Shown here: positions 31,534 to 40,900 of the stretch, in pieces | Numbering within the stretch: the stretch's first letter is position 1 | How the letters are laid out: the number at the start of each line of letters is the position of its first letter | Assembly: GCA_025361565.1 (NCBI GenBank) | Contig: JANYKN010000126.1 | Span: 1-64,000 of the forward strand | Reading direction: 5' to 3' | Length of the DNA: 64,000 bases | Source of the DNA: Bacteroidota bacterium | GTDB lineage: Bacteria > Bacteroidota > Bacteroidia > Bacteroidales > NBLH01 | The notes under the pieces: generated by a model | Database searches by the model: none | Told to the model about the DNA's origin: nothing | Seen by the model: only the letters and a program-made list of their open reading frames with translations | Made by a program: the position numbers and the translations under genes

Positions 31534-31598
31534 ACAGCATTTATGCTGTTTATAAGTTGATAATAAGCAATAATGTAAATCAATCGGGATAAATCCCA
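31534..31598. repeat. Two small hairpins in a convergent intergenic region
   Basis: acagcat-tt-atgctgt (31534-31549) and attg/tcgggat-aa-atcccaat around 31584-31599. Confidence 0.4.
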
Positions 31599-31623
31599 AT
31601 ATACTTTAATATCATTTATTCTA

Positions 31624-32565
31624 TCATTTCATTTCTTCCATTTGCCCTGTTTCAATTTTTTCAGTAATTGCAATAGAAGCAATCACCGGGAAAACCAATA
31701 ATCCCAAAATAGTTAATAATGACCAACCTACAGGTATTTTATAAATTCCTGAAATACACATTTTTGCACCTACAAAAATTAAAATTGCTGCAATTCCATA
31801 TTTTAGAAATCTGAAATATTTTACAATTCCTGCAAGCGCAAAATACAGAGATCTTAGTCCAAGAATGGCAAAAACATTGGAAGTATAAACAATAAAAGTA
31901 TCATCAGAAATGGCTAATACCGCAGGAATAGAATCAACAGCGAAAATTAAATCTGAAAACTCAATAATGATTAGTGTAATAAATAGTGGTGTAGCAAACG
32001 TTTTTGCATTTAAACTTACAAAAAGTCTATCTCCATGGTCTTGATTAGAAACAGGCATCAGCTTTTTAAATAGCCTGACCAATGGATTTTTCTCCGGTTC
32101 AAATTCTTTATCTTTTTCAAAAGGTATTTTTGCTCCTGTATAGATTAGAAATGCACCAAAAACATAAATAATCCAATGGAAATTATGAATTAATGAAATT
32201 CCTGCCATAATAAAGATAGCGCGCAAAACTAGAGCTCCAAGTATACCCCAAAATAAAATCTTGTGTTGATATTGAGGCTTTACCTGAAAATAGCCAAAAA
32301 TCATAATAAAGACGAATAGATTATCGATACTTAATGATTTTTCAATCACGTATGCGGTAAGAAATTCCAGCGCTTTTACTTTGCCAAACCAAAGATAAAT
32401 GCCATAATTGAATAGTAGAGCAAGGCTTATCCAAATAGCACTCCAGATAAGCGCTTCTTTAATTTTTATCTCGTGCGATTTTTTATGGAAAACAAATAGA
32501 TCCAGAACCAACATAATGGCAACAAATAATCCAAATGCAATCCAGATAATACTTTTTTCGAGCAT
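31624..32565 (-). CDS. TerC-family membrane protein
   Basis: 313 aa polytopic; 'IEKSLSIDNLFVFIMIFGYF' and 'IIEFSDLIFAVDSIPAVLAI' TerC signatures. Confidence 0.92.
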   Translation of the reverse strand: MLEKSIIWIAFGLFVAIMLVLDLFVFHKKSHEIKIKEALIWSAIWISLALLFNYGIYLWFGKVKALEFLTAYVIEKSLSIDNLFVFIMIFGYFQVKPQYQHKILFWGILGALVLRAIFIMAGISLIHNFHWIIYVFGAFLIYTGAKIPFEKDKEFEPEKNPLVRLFKKLMPVSNQDHGDRLFVSLNAKTFATPLFITLIIIEFSDLIFAVDSIPAVLAISDDTFIVYTSNVFAILGLRSLYFALAGIVKYFRFLKYGIAAILIFVGAKMCISGIYKIPVGWSLLTILGLLVFPVIASIAITEKIETGQMEEMK

Positions 32566-32590
32566 ATAGTTTTTTTTTGAAAAATTTACT

Positions 32591-33151
32591 TTATAAATTC
32601 AGATGTTGAATCAAAATTTTTACACCAATTCCAATAAGCACTATTCCTCCTGCAAACTCAATCTTCCTGCCAAAAAAGATACCGATTTTTTTGCCTGCAA
32701 ACATTCCTATCATCGATACAAGAAAAGTTAAAGTACCAATAATTATAGTAGCAATGGTGATGTTAATATTAATAAAAGCAAAACTTACACCAACAATTAA
32801 TGCATCTATACTTGTAGCAATAGCCATTCCAATCATTACACTATATTTAAGTGGATTAAAGTTTTTTTTAGTTTCTTCATTTTTAAAGCTTTCATAAATC
32901 ATTTTTGTTCCTATTAAAAACAGTAAGATAAATGCAATCCAATGATCGTAATCTACGATAATATCTTTTACCTGAAATCCTAAAAACCACCCAATTAAAG
33001 GCATTGCTCCTTGGAAAACCGCCAAAACAATTGCAATACGTACAGCCTGTAGAAAACGGATGTGGCTAACCACAATGCCTGTACTTATTGATACTGCAAA
33101 GGAATCGACAGTTAATCCAAAAGCGATGAGTATAATTGTAAACAATTCCAT
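32591..33151 (-). CDS. mntP: Manganese efflux pump MntP-like
   Basis: 186 aa; 'AFGLTVDSFAVSISTG', 'ATSIDALIVGVSFAF' MntP/DUF204 signatures. Confidence 0.9.
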   Translation of the reverse strand: MELFTIILIAFGLTVDSFAVSISTGIVVSHIRFLQAVRIAIVLAVFQGAMPLIGWFLGFQVKDIIVDYDHWIAFILLFLIGTKMIYESFKNEETKKNFNPLKYSVMIGMAIATSIDALIVGVSFAFININITIATIIIGTLTFLVSMIGMFAGKKIGIFFGRKIEFAGGIVLIGIGVKILIQHLNL

Positions 33152-33205
33152 TGAAAATAAACAATTTAGATTGAATTAGAAGTAAAAATAATGAACAATA
33201 TGAAT

Positions 33206-33240
33206 AAAAAAAATCCCTAATCGTTTGATTAGGGATTTTA
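33206..33240 (-). terminator. Rho-independent terminator following tRNA-Leu
   Basis: aaatccctaat-cgtttg-attagggattt perfect hairpin with a U-run on the minus strand. Confidence 0.8.
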
Positions 33241-33241
33241 G

Positions 33242-33325
33242 TACCCAGAGCCGGGGTCGAACCGGCACTCCGGTGAAGGAACTGGTGTTTGAGACCAGCG
33301 CGTCTACCAATTCCGCCATCTGGGC
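33242..33325 (-). tRNA. tRNA-Leu (anticodon CAA)
   Basis: Reverse complement GCCCAGATGGCGGAATTGGTAGACGCGCTGGTCTCAAACACCAGTTCCTTCACCGGAGTGCCGGTTCGACCCCGGCTCTGGGTA; A/B boxes, variable arm, loop CT-CAA-AC. Confidence 0.93.
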
Positions 33326-33330
33326 TTGCT

Positions 33331-33350
33331 TAAATTGGACTGCGAAAATA
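33331..33350 (-). promoter_or_regulatory. Candidate tRNA-Leu promoter core (TATTTTCGCAGTCCAATTTA)
   Basis: -7-like TATTTTCG immediately followed by GCAGTCCAA, just upstream of the tRNA 5' end; the same motif is upstream of rplM. Confidence 0.5.
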
Positions 33351-33477
33351 AGTAAATGTTTTGTCAGGTCAAAATATATTTCTAAAAAATATTCTTTATG
33401 CCAGAATATCAATCAGATATAATATAAAAAGTTATAATATTTAAGTGATTATTGGAATTTAGTCGATTTCACTTTTA

Positions 33478-33630
33478 TCTTTTTTACCTCGACTTTGCTC
33501 AGCATAAACCTAATATCTATTGTCTTGATTTAATGTTTTATTTTTTCGTTTTTGTCTTTTAATTTTTGTTGTTCGTCTTTTGATTCTTGTTTTTTGTCTT
33601 TTTTACTTCGACTTTACTCAGCATAAACCT
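33478..33630. repeat. Direct repeat pair tcttttttac[c/t]tcgacttt[g/a]ctcagcataaacct, offset 119 bp
   Basis: 33478-33511 and 33597-33630, 34 nt with two mismatches. Confidence 0.75.
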
Positions 33631-33648
33631 TTAGTCTTTTATCTTATT

Positions 33649-35223
33649 TTACTTGTCTTCCAGTACATACCCCTTTGCCATCTTTGTATATTCTTCTAAT
33701 TGGTTGTTAATCCAAGATTGATCAAAACCCAGTTCATCAGCCATCAATCTTGCAACCTCGGGTGCCATTTGAACACTTGCCCTTGCATCTAAAAATAAAG
33801 CACGCACCCTTCTGGCAAGCACATCATCAAGCGTCCTGGCCATTTCGTTTCGCACAGCCCAAATTACTTCAACAGCTGTAAATGGCAAATCAGGATGAAG
33901 TTGATTGCCAAGGGCAGGGTTTTGAATTTGAAGTTTCTTTAAGTCGATTTTATCGGAGCCATAAATATACAAATGATCATTAAAATCGACCTGTGCCACA
34001 TAACCATGGATTGGCATATTTGTAGTAACACATTTTCTTTCCTCAAGACCAGCAATCATAGCTGCTTTATCAATAGTATCTTCGGCCATTTTGCGATAAG
34101 TAGTCCATTTTCCACCAATTATCGTAACCAATCCAGTTAATGAAACAATTATTTTATGCCCTCGCGAAATTTCTTTGGTTTCGGAAGCATCATCTTCAGG
34201 CGCTGCAAGTGGTCTTAACCCTGCAAAGATGCTTAATACGTCTTTTCGGGTTGGATCCTTTTTTAAATATTTGGCAGCTGTTGATAAAATAAAATCAATT
34301 TCTTCTTCAAGTGCCCTTGGCTCTAAAGAAGTGCTTTGTACAGGAGTGTCTGTAGTACCCACAACTACTTTCCCGTGCCATGGAACTGCAAATAAAACAC
34401 GGCCGTCGGAGGTTTTGGGAATCATAATGGCTGAATCGCCCTGTAAAAAAGATTTGTCAAGGATTACATGGACACCCTGGCTTGGTTTAACAATTTTTTT
34501 TGCTCCAGGTTCATTCATTTGTAAAATTTCATCAACAAAAACCCCGGTTGCATTAATCACAGCCTTGGCTTTGATAATATATTTATTCCCAGTCTCTTTA
34601 TCAATAGCTTCTACTCCGGAAATAATACCTTCGTCGGTTTTTAAAAGCCGTATTACTTCAAAATAATTTAATGCAACTCCATTATTTTCTACCATTGTCT
34701 GGGCAAGGTTTATAGCTAGCCGTGCATCATCGAATTGCCCGTCGTAATAAATAACTCCACCAGTTAACCCTTCTTCTGAAAGATTGGGAATCGATTTCAA
34801 TGTATCTTCCTTAGATATATGTTCCGATGGGCCAAGTCCCAGTTTTCCTGCCATCATGTCATACACCTTCATGCCAATTGTATAGAATGGCCCGTCCCAC
34901 CAAATATAATTCGGGATAATAAATGCCTGGTTTTTAACAAGATGAGGTGCATTCTGTCTTAAAAGTCCACGTTCGTGCAAAGCTTCCAGAACAAGTGATA
35001 TATCGCCCTGCGCTAAATACCTGACACCTCCATGAACCAGCTTGGTACTCCTGCTCGATGTGCCTTTAGCAAAATCAGATTGTTCAAGTAAAATAGTTTG
35101 GTAACCTCTTGTGGCAGCATCCAGGCCTGCACCCAGGCCACTTGCTCCACCACCAATAACCAGAACATCCCAAACTTTATTGGGGCTGATTTTTAGGTTA
35201 TTCAACATTTGATCTCTATTCAT
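33649..35223 (-). CDS. glpD: Glycerol-3-phosphate dehydrogenase (FAD-dependent)
   Basis: 524 aa; 'DVLVIGGGASGLGAGLDAATRGYQTILLEQSDFAKGTSSRSTKLVHGGVRYL'. Confidence 0.94.
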   Translation of the reverse strand: MNRDQMLNNLKISPNKVWDVLVIGGGASGLGAGLDAATRGYQTILLEQSDFAKGTSSRSTKLVHGGVRYLAQGDISLVLEALHERGLLRQNAPHLVKNQAFIIPNYIWWDGPFYTIGMKVYDMMAGKLGLGPSEHISKEDTLKSIPNLSEEGLTGGVIYYDGQFDDARLAINLAQTMVENNGVALNYFEVIRLLKTDEGIISGVEAIDKETGNKYIIKAKAVINATGVFVDEILQMNEPGAKKIVKPSQGVHVILDKSFLQGDSAIMIPKTSDGRVLFAVPWHGKVVVGTTDTPVQSTSLEPRALEEEIDFILSTAAKYLKKDPTRKDVLSIFAGLRPLAAPEDDASETKEISRGHKIIVSLTGLVTIIGGKWTTYRKMAEDTIDKAAMIAGLEERKCVTTNMPIHGYVAQVDFNDHLYIYGSDKIDLKKLQIQNPALGNQLHPDLPFTAVEVIWAVRNEMARTLDDVLARRVRALFLDARASVQMAPEVARLMADELGFDQSWINNQLEEYTKMAKGYVLEDK

Positions 35224-35347
35224 AAAATCGGATTAATTTTGAGTTAGGATAAAGGTAGTAAATATGATTGGTAATTTGATTGAAATTTCAAACTTTAGCC
35301 ACTCCGAACTCTAGGTACTCAGTAATTAAACCTTTAGCACTTTTTTT

Positions 35348-36721
35348 CTAATAGGTTATGGTAAGCATCGCCTTTCCCATCCTTATTGCATCACCATTTT
35401 TAATTATTGATTTGGTGATTTTAATTTCATTCACAAAAGTACCATTTGTACTTTCTTTGTCCTGAAGGTAGAAACTTCCGCCTTCTTTTGTGAGAGTGGC
35501 ATGGTGACTGGATATTGTTAAGTCGTCAATCACAATATCATTTTCTTTCTGTCTTCCTATAGTGGATAATAGTTTCTTTAGTTCAAAATTGCTTGTAATG
35601 CCTCCAATTTCTATACTGATGGAAGGAATTACACTCGCACTGCTATATTGGGTTTTTACAGCGTCTGAGTTTTTAAGCTTGATATTTTCCTCCGTTTTCT
35701 TTTCAAATGGTTTGCTTTTTTGTAGTTCTTTAATGGATTTAGCCATTTGGCGTTTGGTGTACATCAGGTTTGCTATAAAAAACAAGATTAAAAGGGAGGA
35801 AAATGCGATTATGCCAATGATGATTAAATTATCTTTAAAAAAACTGATATAACTCGATCTTTCGAATGTACTTCTTATTTTAACTGCATGATAATCAATT
35901 TCGAACTGGTTTAATTTTTCTTTTTGCGCAGTATAAAAACTTAAGATATACGATTTATTGTTCAAATTATTCAACGGATGATATCCTGAATTAAGGGAAT
36001 CGATTTGATTGTTAATAACATCCTGTATGTTAGTATTATATGTACGATAAAATTCTTCTTTTGAAGTAAACGAAAACCACTGATAACTGATTCCATAATC
36101 ATTAGCTTTTTTTTGTATGCTTTGCCAGTCTTGTCCTCCGGCGTAGGGTATTTTTGAAAGAATAAAAAGGAGACGATTTACAGGGATATTTTTTTTATTG
36201 TGAATAAATTCAAGTGTCTGCTCAATGGAACAATCCATTATTTTGGGTGATCTTGTAAAATTAGCACTGGTGAAATAGATATCTAAAAAATCAATAAAAT
36301 TTTCAGGATTATTGCTAAATTCAAAACTGAGCGGATATATACATTTACCATTTGTTTTTTTTTCGGCACTAAGTATAACATTCACAAAATCACCGCTTCC
36401 CATCTTTTTGGTAATGTCTTTAATAGCATTCACAATATCATTTCTGGTAGATTCAATGGCTAAATCTTCATCAATGAGGAAGCATATTGCTTTTTCCTGT
36501 TTTGATTTAAGCACAGAATCAACTGAAAAGGCTGTGGTGTCATGATTTTCAAGAATATATAATGAGCCAAAATCGATACTTTTTAGATCATTGGGTTCTA
36601 TCGTAACTTTTATTAACGGGTATTCACTTTCATCAACGCTTTTTATTTGAATTTCTTGTGAAATGGATAGTACAGAAGTAATTAAGCAAATAAACAGAAT
36701 AATGAGCCGTAGGTTTTTCAT
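35348..36721 (-). CDS. Membrane protein with extracytoplasmic VWA-like region, one TM helix and C-terminal FHA domain
   Basis: 457 aa; signal peptide; TM 'NLIIIGIIAFSSLLILFFIANLMY'; FHA 'STIGRQKENDIVIDDLTISSHHATLTKEGGSFYLQDKESTNGTFVN'. Confidence 0.82.
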   Translation of the reverse strand: MKNLRLIILFICLITSVLSISQEIQIKSVDESEYPLIKVTIEPNDLKSIDFGSLYILENHDTTAFSVDSVLKSKQEKAICFLIDEDLAIESTRNDIVNAIKDITKKMGSGDFVNVILSAEKKTNGKCIYPLSFEFSNNPENFIDFLDIYFTSANFTRSPKIMDCSIEQTLEFIHNKKNIPVNRLLFILSKIPYAGGQDWQSIQKKANDYGISYQWFSFTSKEEFYRTYNTNIQDVINNQIDSLNSGYHPLNNLNNKSYILSFYTAQKEKLNQFEIDYHAVKIRSTFERSSYISFFKDNLIIIGIIAFSSLLILFFIANLMYTKRQMAKSIKELQKSKPFEKKTEENIKLKNSDAVKTQYSSASVIPSISIEIGGITSNFELKKLLSTIGRQKENDIVIDDLTISSHHATLTKEGGSFYLQDKESTNGTFVNEIKITKSIIKNGDAIRMGKAMLTITY

Positions 36722-36788
36722 GATTTTTGAAAATGAATAATGAAATTTGTAAAAATCATTGTTTTATACAAAAGTAAATGATTTCTAT

Positions 36789-36828
36789 GCAAAATGAGCG
36801 ATTTCCATTTGAAAATCGCTCATTTTGC
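36789..36828. repeat. Perfect 16-bp-arm inverted repeat gcaaaatgagcgattt...aaatcgctcattttgc
   Basis: Read directly; 8-nt loop; no strong flanking U-run. Confidence 0.75.
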
Positions 36829-36954
36829 TTGACTATAATTATAAAGGTCTAACGTAAAAATAGACTAAGCAAGAAATGAAAGTCCAATATCCCAATTAAG
36901 ATTTCAGATTGATTTATCCAGACTCTAAATTTTTATTTTTTGTTTTTGACCACT

Positions 36955-37203
36955 TTATTCAACTTTTACCAAATCCATTTTACACTCAGGACATGTGCCA
37001 GCTTCGGCATAGGTTTTGTCGCCTTCGCATTTCATTGGGCACTGATAGGTTGCGGTAAGTTTTTTAGAATCTTTAGCTGTACTATCTGCTTTTACTTGGT
37101 CGCTTTGCTTTTTTTCATCTTTTGTTTCCCTGCTATTACAAGCATAAAATGCAAAAGAAAGAGCAAGGATAATACTTGCACGAATAAAAATTTTTTGTAT
37201 CAT
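36955..37203 (-). CDS. Small lipoprotein with heavy-metal-binding-domain motif
   Basis: 82 aa; lipobox-like 'FYACNS'; 'YQCPMKCEGDKTYAEAGTCPECKMDL'. Confidence 0.8.
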   Translation of the reverse strand: MIQKIFIRASIILALSFAFYACNSRETKDEKKQSDQVKADSTAKDSKKLTATYQCPMKCEGDKTYAEAGTCPECKMDLVKVE

Positions 37204-37516
37204 TTTCTTTTTTTTGAAGGTTTGTACACAAAAATAATTTTTTTTAAAGCATTATTCGTTTTTATTTTAGAAAACTGAACAAAAATTATCTTGTATTATG
37301 GCTTATCGTAATTAGAATATTTATAAAATTAATTCTTAAAATTCAATATGCGACAGCTGGATTAGTTTGTTTGGTGCAACAATTGGTATAATATTTTTGT
37401 CTCATATGGAACGGAGATAATCAATCCGCTAGTAACAGCTAAAATCATTGATTAATTTTGTAATTTTGCATTATTTTAATAGTCGGCAACTTGTTTTTAA
37501 TCAATGAAATTGAACA

Positions 37517-37543
37517 TTTTGTCAAATTGTAAATTTGACAAAA
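37517..37543. repeat. Perfect 12-bp-arm inverted repeat ttttgtcaaatt-gta-aatttgacaaaa
   Basis: Read directly in the ~750-bp intergenic region upstream of the giant gene. Confidence 0.75.
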
Positions 37544-37955
37544 AATGATTCTAAACCCTTTTGCCTCAATCAGGCAGCGATTAGACGAGCAATTTTTATA
37601 AAAATGGACAAGATTTAGTGAAACATTTTTTAAATTTTACCGTATACATGAAAATATAAAGGCCTATCTATCATTGAGTAGATAACATTTTTTAACATAT
37701 TGACATTCTATGCATATTATAGAAATAATTATTAGAGACAATAAAAAGGCTTAAAATTTGTTTGCAAAATTAATCAAATAGCAATATAGAATAGAACCGA
37801 AATATATGATTACCAAAACTTCATTGCCATTAAGATTTAAAAATGAAAATACAAAAACCTGTCAGAGTCTGCAAGATTACTGAACTTTGTTGAAGAAAGA
37901 CCTGACAGTGTTTAAAAAAGCATTTAATAATTGAAAAAAGATTAACCCAAAATAT

Positions 37956-40900
37956 ATGAAACAATTTAACATCACAAAATCAATGGAACTTTTTAATCCA
38001 AAACATAAAATAATGAACAATAATTCAATGAATTTTAAAAAATATTTAATGCACTTTGCTTTGGTTTTTGCACTGGCTATGGTGTGGGGGCAGAGTTGGG
38101 GGCAAAAAACTTGGGATGGTGGAGGCGATGGAGTCAATTGGAGTAGTGCCAATAATTGGAATCCTAATGGTGTGCCGGCTTTAGGAGATGCAGTTACAAT
38201 TTCTAATAGCGGTACTCTTTCAGTTACTGTTGATGGGAACTATTCCTGCAATAGCCTTGCATTAACTTATTCAGGAAATAATAATGGAACAATAACATTA
38301 TCAATACCTGCAACAAGAAGTTTGTCCGTTACAAATGGAATTGGTTATATAAACAATAATAATGGAGGTGAAAATGTGAATCTTGATGTAGCTGGTGGTA
38401 CCCTATCATGTGCAGCTATGACATTTAATGATACTGGTGTAGGTACTGATGATAGTTACCTTTCAATATCAAATGCCTCAAGTGTTGTAAATGTTAGTGG
38501 AAATATCACAATGAGTGGCATTGATGCAAGAAGAACTTACATTTTATTCACAGCTAATGGAACATTAAATATTGCAGGTGGATTTGTTACGAATGGTTTT
38601 ATCACTAGTACTTCAGGAGGGGGCAATCCTGCTCCAGCTCCAACATCTGGTATTGTTAATTACAATAATGCTGGTGTTCAAACAGTATGGCCAACTACCT
38701 ATTACAATTTACAAGTTTCAGGCAGTGGTACCAAAACATTGGGAGGAAATACAATTGTAAATAGTCAATTAACTTTAACCGCAGGCACCCTCGCTGTTGA
38801 TGTAAATACGCTTTCTTTAAACGGACCAACAATAGCAGGGACACCAAGTAATTTAGCCACTACTGCATTTTCAAGCCTTTCATTTGGGGGATCTTCAACT
38901 GGTATAAATATTCCTTCAAGTGTTGCAGATTTGAATAACCTGACGCTAAATAATAACGCTGCCAATGCGCAAATTACAATGAACAGCAATATTACACTTG
39001 CAGCAGGTGGTACATTAACTTTAACAAGAGGAGATCTGGTCACTGGTTCAAACTATATTGCAGTAACCAATACTGCTGTTGGTGCAATAGCTGGTAATTC
39101 TGCTAATTCATACATTTATGGTACATTAAGACGAACGTTGCCTATCCTAACGTCATCTGGCATCTATAATTTTCCAATAGGGGAAGCCACAACTTATAAT
39201 GCCTATCTATTAGAAAGCATTACTACTACAGCAGTTACTGTTATCGAAACAACTGTAACAAGTTCACCAGCTGCAACAACCGGTGATGGAACAACCATTG
39301 GTGGCTTATTGCCAAGAAATTGGCATGCAAGCGTTATCAGTGGGGCTTTTACCGATGCCAATATCAGATTAACAGATGCCACTGTGCTTGGAAATGTGGT
39401 AGGTGTTTGTGCCACTCAAACCGGAGCTTATACTTCTATTGGTGGTACAGTAGCTGTTGGTAGCACTGTGGTTTCTATTGCTAAATCTTCTTTGCCCAAC
39501 TATTTTGCCATTGGTTCAACATTGATTAAAACATTTTATTCCTATCAAAATGGTAATTGGACAGATAAAACTACCTGGACAATAGATCCATCAGGTACAA
39601 CAAATGTAAATAATTACATTGCAGGCTCTGATTATCCAAAGACTGGCGATATAGCATATATCCTTAATGGGCGAACAGTTACTGTTGACGCAAATACTCA
39701 AGCAACAACCCAATTAAATATTGAATATGGAGGTGTTCTTAATTTAGCTGCTACTACCGGGCATAATTTTGGTATAGTAAGCGGACAAGGTTTGATTAGA
39801 ATTAATTCCGTAACATTTCCAGGTGGAACATTTACTAACTTTGTTTCATCAACAGGTGGAACAGTTGAATATTATGATGTTACAGGTAATTTACCTGCTC
39901 AAACAAACTATAATAATTTACTTTTAACAAACAGTACTACAAATAACTATAATTTAGTTTTAACAAATCCTTCAAATCCTGTTGCATATAATATTAATGG
40001 TTATTTTAAAATACAGCAAACAGGTGCTGGAACACTTACTAATACTTTAGGCAGTGTTGCTACAAATGTAATAAATCTGACTGTTTATGGTGATTATACA
40101 GTTGGAGCTGGATGTAGTGTTCTACTTGGTGCGGCTTTTAATGGCTTGCATACTATAAATTTATATGGAAATTTTTCCAATAACGGGACTTTTGATATTA
40201 ATGACAATACAGATTATCTTAATAATACAAACGGTGCTGCAATTCTCACATTTTTTGGTTCAACTGATAATACCGTTTTGGTAAATACTACAACTGCTTT
40301 CTATGCTTTTAGAGTTAACAAAGGTGTCGATCAAACATATATCGTTTCAATTACTGGCAATGCTTCGGGATGTGATCCATTTAAAGGCTACGATGCATAT
40401 GATAATATTGGCAATCTAAATGGAAGATTAACAATTTCAATCATAAATGGTACGTGTCGCTTAGGAAGCAATCTTAATATTGCTAATTTAACGGGAGATC
40501 AAGCCTCTGGGTTTTTTATAGGTTGCAAAGTAAATGGAACGACTATTGATGGTACAGGCTGTCTATGGATAGATGGTGCAACTGTCAATGAAAATTCAGG
40601 TTACATAGCCGTATATGGAAAGCTTCGATTGAGTGCTGGAACTCTGGATGCTACTGGAGATCAGATGATTTTTCGTCAGGAATGCCAGGTGTTAGTTGAA
40701 GGAACAGGTGTTTTAACTCTTGATCAAATTAGACCTTCAACTTCTGATCTTAGTCCAAAAGGTAGTTATATTCAAACTGGAGGAATAGTAAATGCTCAAG
40801 GAAATAATGGAACCACTGATTATCCTTCTTTTTGTGTGCCTTATCCAACTCAATCTTTCAAGATGACTGGTGGTGTTTTAAATGTTAATAGGGCTCAAAC

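Noticed and set aside
33176-33422. Short ORFs 33176..33412 (-) and 33225..33422 (+)
   Set aside because: They overlap the tRNA-Leu gene and its terminator on either strand.
37850-37916. acctgtcagagtc...gacctgacagt as a REP-like palindrome ahead of the giant gene
   Set aside because: Only a 7-bp complementary core with a long spacer; too weak without additional copies.
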